A DNA stretch of 64,000 nt from assembly GCA_017304675.1 (NCBI GenBank), contig JAFKLS010000018.1, positions 248,001-312,000 on the forward strand, in the 5' to 3' direction. Under the pieces are notes generated by a model that was not told the DNA's origin, did no database searches, and saw nothing but the letters and a program-made list of their open reading frames with translations. The translations under genes and the position numbers were made by a program. This document shows positions 63,183 to 64,000 of the stretch, in pieces (the stretch's first letter is position 1; each line of letters begins with the position of its first letter). The DNA comes from Sphingobacteriia bacterium. Lineage in GTDB: Bacteria; Bacteroidota; Bacteroidia; Chitinophagales; Chitinophagaceae.

Positions 63183-63887
63183 ATGAAGAAATATTGCTCA
63201 ATACTACTTACACTTTTCACTTTTCATGTTTCATCTTTCACTTCAAAAGCGCAGGACATTAACCAACTGGTAGAGCAGGTTAAAAGTAAGCTGAATGTAG
63301 TGAACGATTATATTGCTGAAGGGAAAATGAAAACCGATATTGCTTTTATTAAAGCCCCTGTCGGAAAAATCAGGATCTATTTTAAAAAACCTGATAAATT
63401 TAAACTCAAGAGAGAAACAGGTATTTCTATTTTACCTAAGGGCGGCGTAACTATGAATATCGGTTCCCTTATGACCACAAACGATTTTACAATTATTCCT
63501 GCAGGAGATATGCTGGTAAATGGCATTAAAACAAAAGTGGTAAAACTATTACCACTAAATGAGAACAGCGATATTATTCTCACCACTTTGTATATTGATG
63601 AAGCAAACAGGCTTGTAAAAAAAGCTACCACTACCACTAAAGAAAATGGCACTTACGATATTGAGATGACCTACGGAAAATTTTCACAATACGGGCTACC
63701 CGATAAGCTTATTTTTAGCTTCAATACAAAAAATTATAAGATGCCAAAGGGGGTAACCCTTGAGTTTGAAGACAATGCCACACCTGAAGAAAAAGCCAAC
63801 ATGAAAAATAAAAAAGGTAAAGTGGAAATCACTTACTCCAATTACATCATCAACAAAGGCATTGATGATGCTGTATTTAAAAATTAA
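63183..63887 (+). CDS. LolA-like outer-membrane lipoprotein-sorting protein
   Basis: A 234-residue exported protein. The signal peptide (about 1-24) is followed by a LolA/LppX-like half-barrel: LVEQVKSKLNVVNDYIAEGKM, GKIRIYFKKPDKFKLKRE, LYIDEANRLVKKATTTT, MTYGKFSQYGLPDKLIF. Similar proteins in Bacteroidota act with ABC exporters or in lipid transport; a direct lipoprotein role is not proven. It follows the ABC-2 pair by 27 nt. Unusually, residues 10-21 of the signal peptide (TLFTFHVSSFTS) are encoded by five 7-nt repeats at 63211-63245, the same type as the intergenic heptads. Confidence 0.78.
   Translation: MKKYCSILLTLFTFHVSSFTSKAQDINQLVEQVKSKLNVVNDYIAEGKMKTDIAFIKAPVGKIRIYFKKPDKFKLKRETGISILPKGGVTMNIGSLMTTNDFTIIPAGDMLVNGIKTKVVKLLPLNENSDIILTTLYIDEANRLVKKATTTTKENGTYDIEMTYGKFSQYGLPDKLIFSFNTKNYKMPKGVTLEFEDNATPEEKANMKNKKGKVEITYSNYIINKGIDDAVFKN
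63211..63245 (+). repeat. Five 7-nt repeats inside the signal peptide of the LolA-like gene
   Basis: CACTTTT twice, CATGTTT, CATCTTT, CACTTCA in register, coding for the hydrophobic core of the signal peptide. They follow the 27-nt arm upstream of the start by 28 nt. Confidence 0.7.
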
Positions 63888-64000
63888 AACACGGCAACAC
63901 TCCAGCTTCTTTCAAAAAGATTATTCGGCTGCAACGCATTAATACCTTCCTTTTCGTTTAATTGTTGTAAAGAATTTTCACTGTCGGCAATACCACACCA
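63884..64000 (-). CDS. C-terminal fragment of an unidentified protein (start outside window)
   Basis: Thirty-eight codons plus a TAA at 63884-63886 are open on the minus strand to the window edge. The last residues are SLQQLNEKEGINAL then QPNNLFERSWSVAVF. I do not recognise the family. The stop overlaps the stop of the convergent LolA-like gene by 3 nt, so the ends are consistent with a real gene, but only the tail is visible. Confidence 0.45.
   Translation of the reverse strand, partial: WCGIADSENSLQQLNEKEGINALQPNNLFERSWSVAVF

Overview
The window looks like a chromosome segment from a Bacteroidota species, most likely a member of the Chitinophagaceae. The clues are: AT-rich DNA; TAnnTTTG-type -7 promoter elements close to start codons with no Shine-Dalgarno sequences; a GldA-like ABC ATPase; futalosine-pathway menaquinone genes; an IcmF-type fused B12 mutase; a prolyl dipeptidyl peptidase; POT peptide uptake; and protein families typical of the phylum (ARPP-1, MORN plus TonB C-terminus, HemJ, Nif3 with inserted domain). 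No rRNA, tRNA, CRISPR array, transposase or prophage was seen. The assignment is inference from gene content.

Layout. 1-5.2 kb: partial TatD nuclease, polysaccharide deacetylase, ARPP-1 protein, GH29 alpha-L-fucosidase, gltX. 5.3-10.2 kb: membrane glycosyltransferase, stand-alone B12-binding protein, FtsB/DivIC-like protein, enolase, GldA-like ATPase. 10.2-17 kb: small membrane protein plus MFS carrier divergent from acs, then a POT transporter and purD. 17-22.9 kb: MORN/TonB protein, icmF, galM-like epimerase, ridA. 23-26.3 kb: degenerate 3-hydroxyacyl-CoA dehydrogenase homologue, tsaB, an ArsR-type regulator behind a perfect inverted repeat, and a CstB-like persulfide dioxygenase-rhodanese. 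26.5-42.3 kb: leuS, dipeptidyl peptidase, queD-like, mqnB-mqnD, photolyase, class IV aminotransferase, Nif3 protein, zinc-ribbon protein, TPR protein, recN. 42.3-44.6 kb: gyrB. 44.7-55.3 kb: Cys-rich AraC regulator and heme genes hemA-C-D-E-F-B-(four-helix-bundle ORF)-hemL, divergent hemH-hemJ. With gltX at 3.7 kb and hemN at 58.2 kb, every step from glutamate to protoheme is encoded here. 55.3-58.2 kb: a TPP riboswitch with terminator ahead of four overlapping genes (methyltransferase, HypE/PurM-like, ThiE-like, Trm112-like). 59.7-64 kb: amidohydrolase lipoprotein, ABC exporter pair, LolA-like protein, fragment of a further gene.

The most unusual signal is a family of 7-bp-phased arrays between about 19 and 63 kb. 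The unit is an arm of exactly four degenerate heptamers (28 nt; GTSAAAA or GTSAATN, or the complement). Complete copies are two inverted arms around a 3-nt loop, 59 nt in all: hemF/hemB, hemE/hemF and inside hemC. Single arms abut the starts of mqnD, the zinc-ribbon gene, hemJ and the LolA-like gene. Others lie in frame inside leuS and icmF. Between hemB and hemL the two arms are split, and the four-helix-bundle (S23/Avd-type) ORF occupies the loop.
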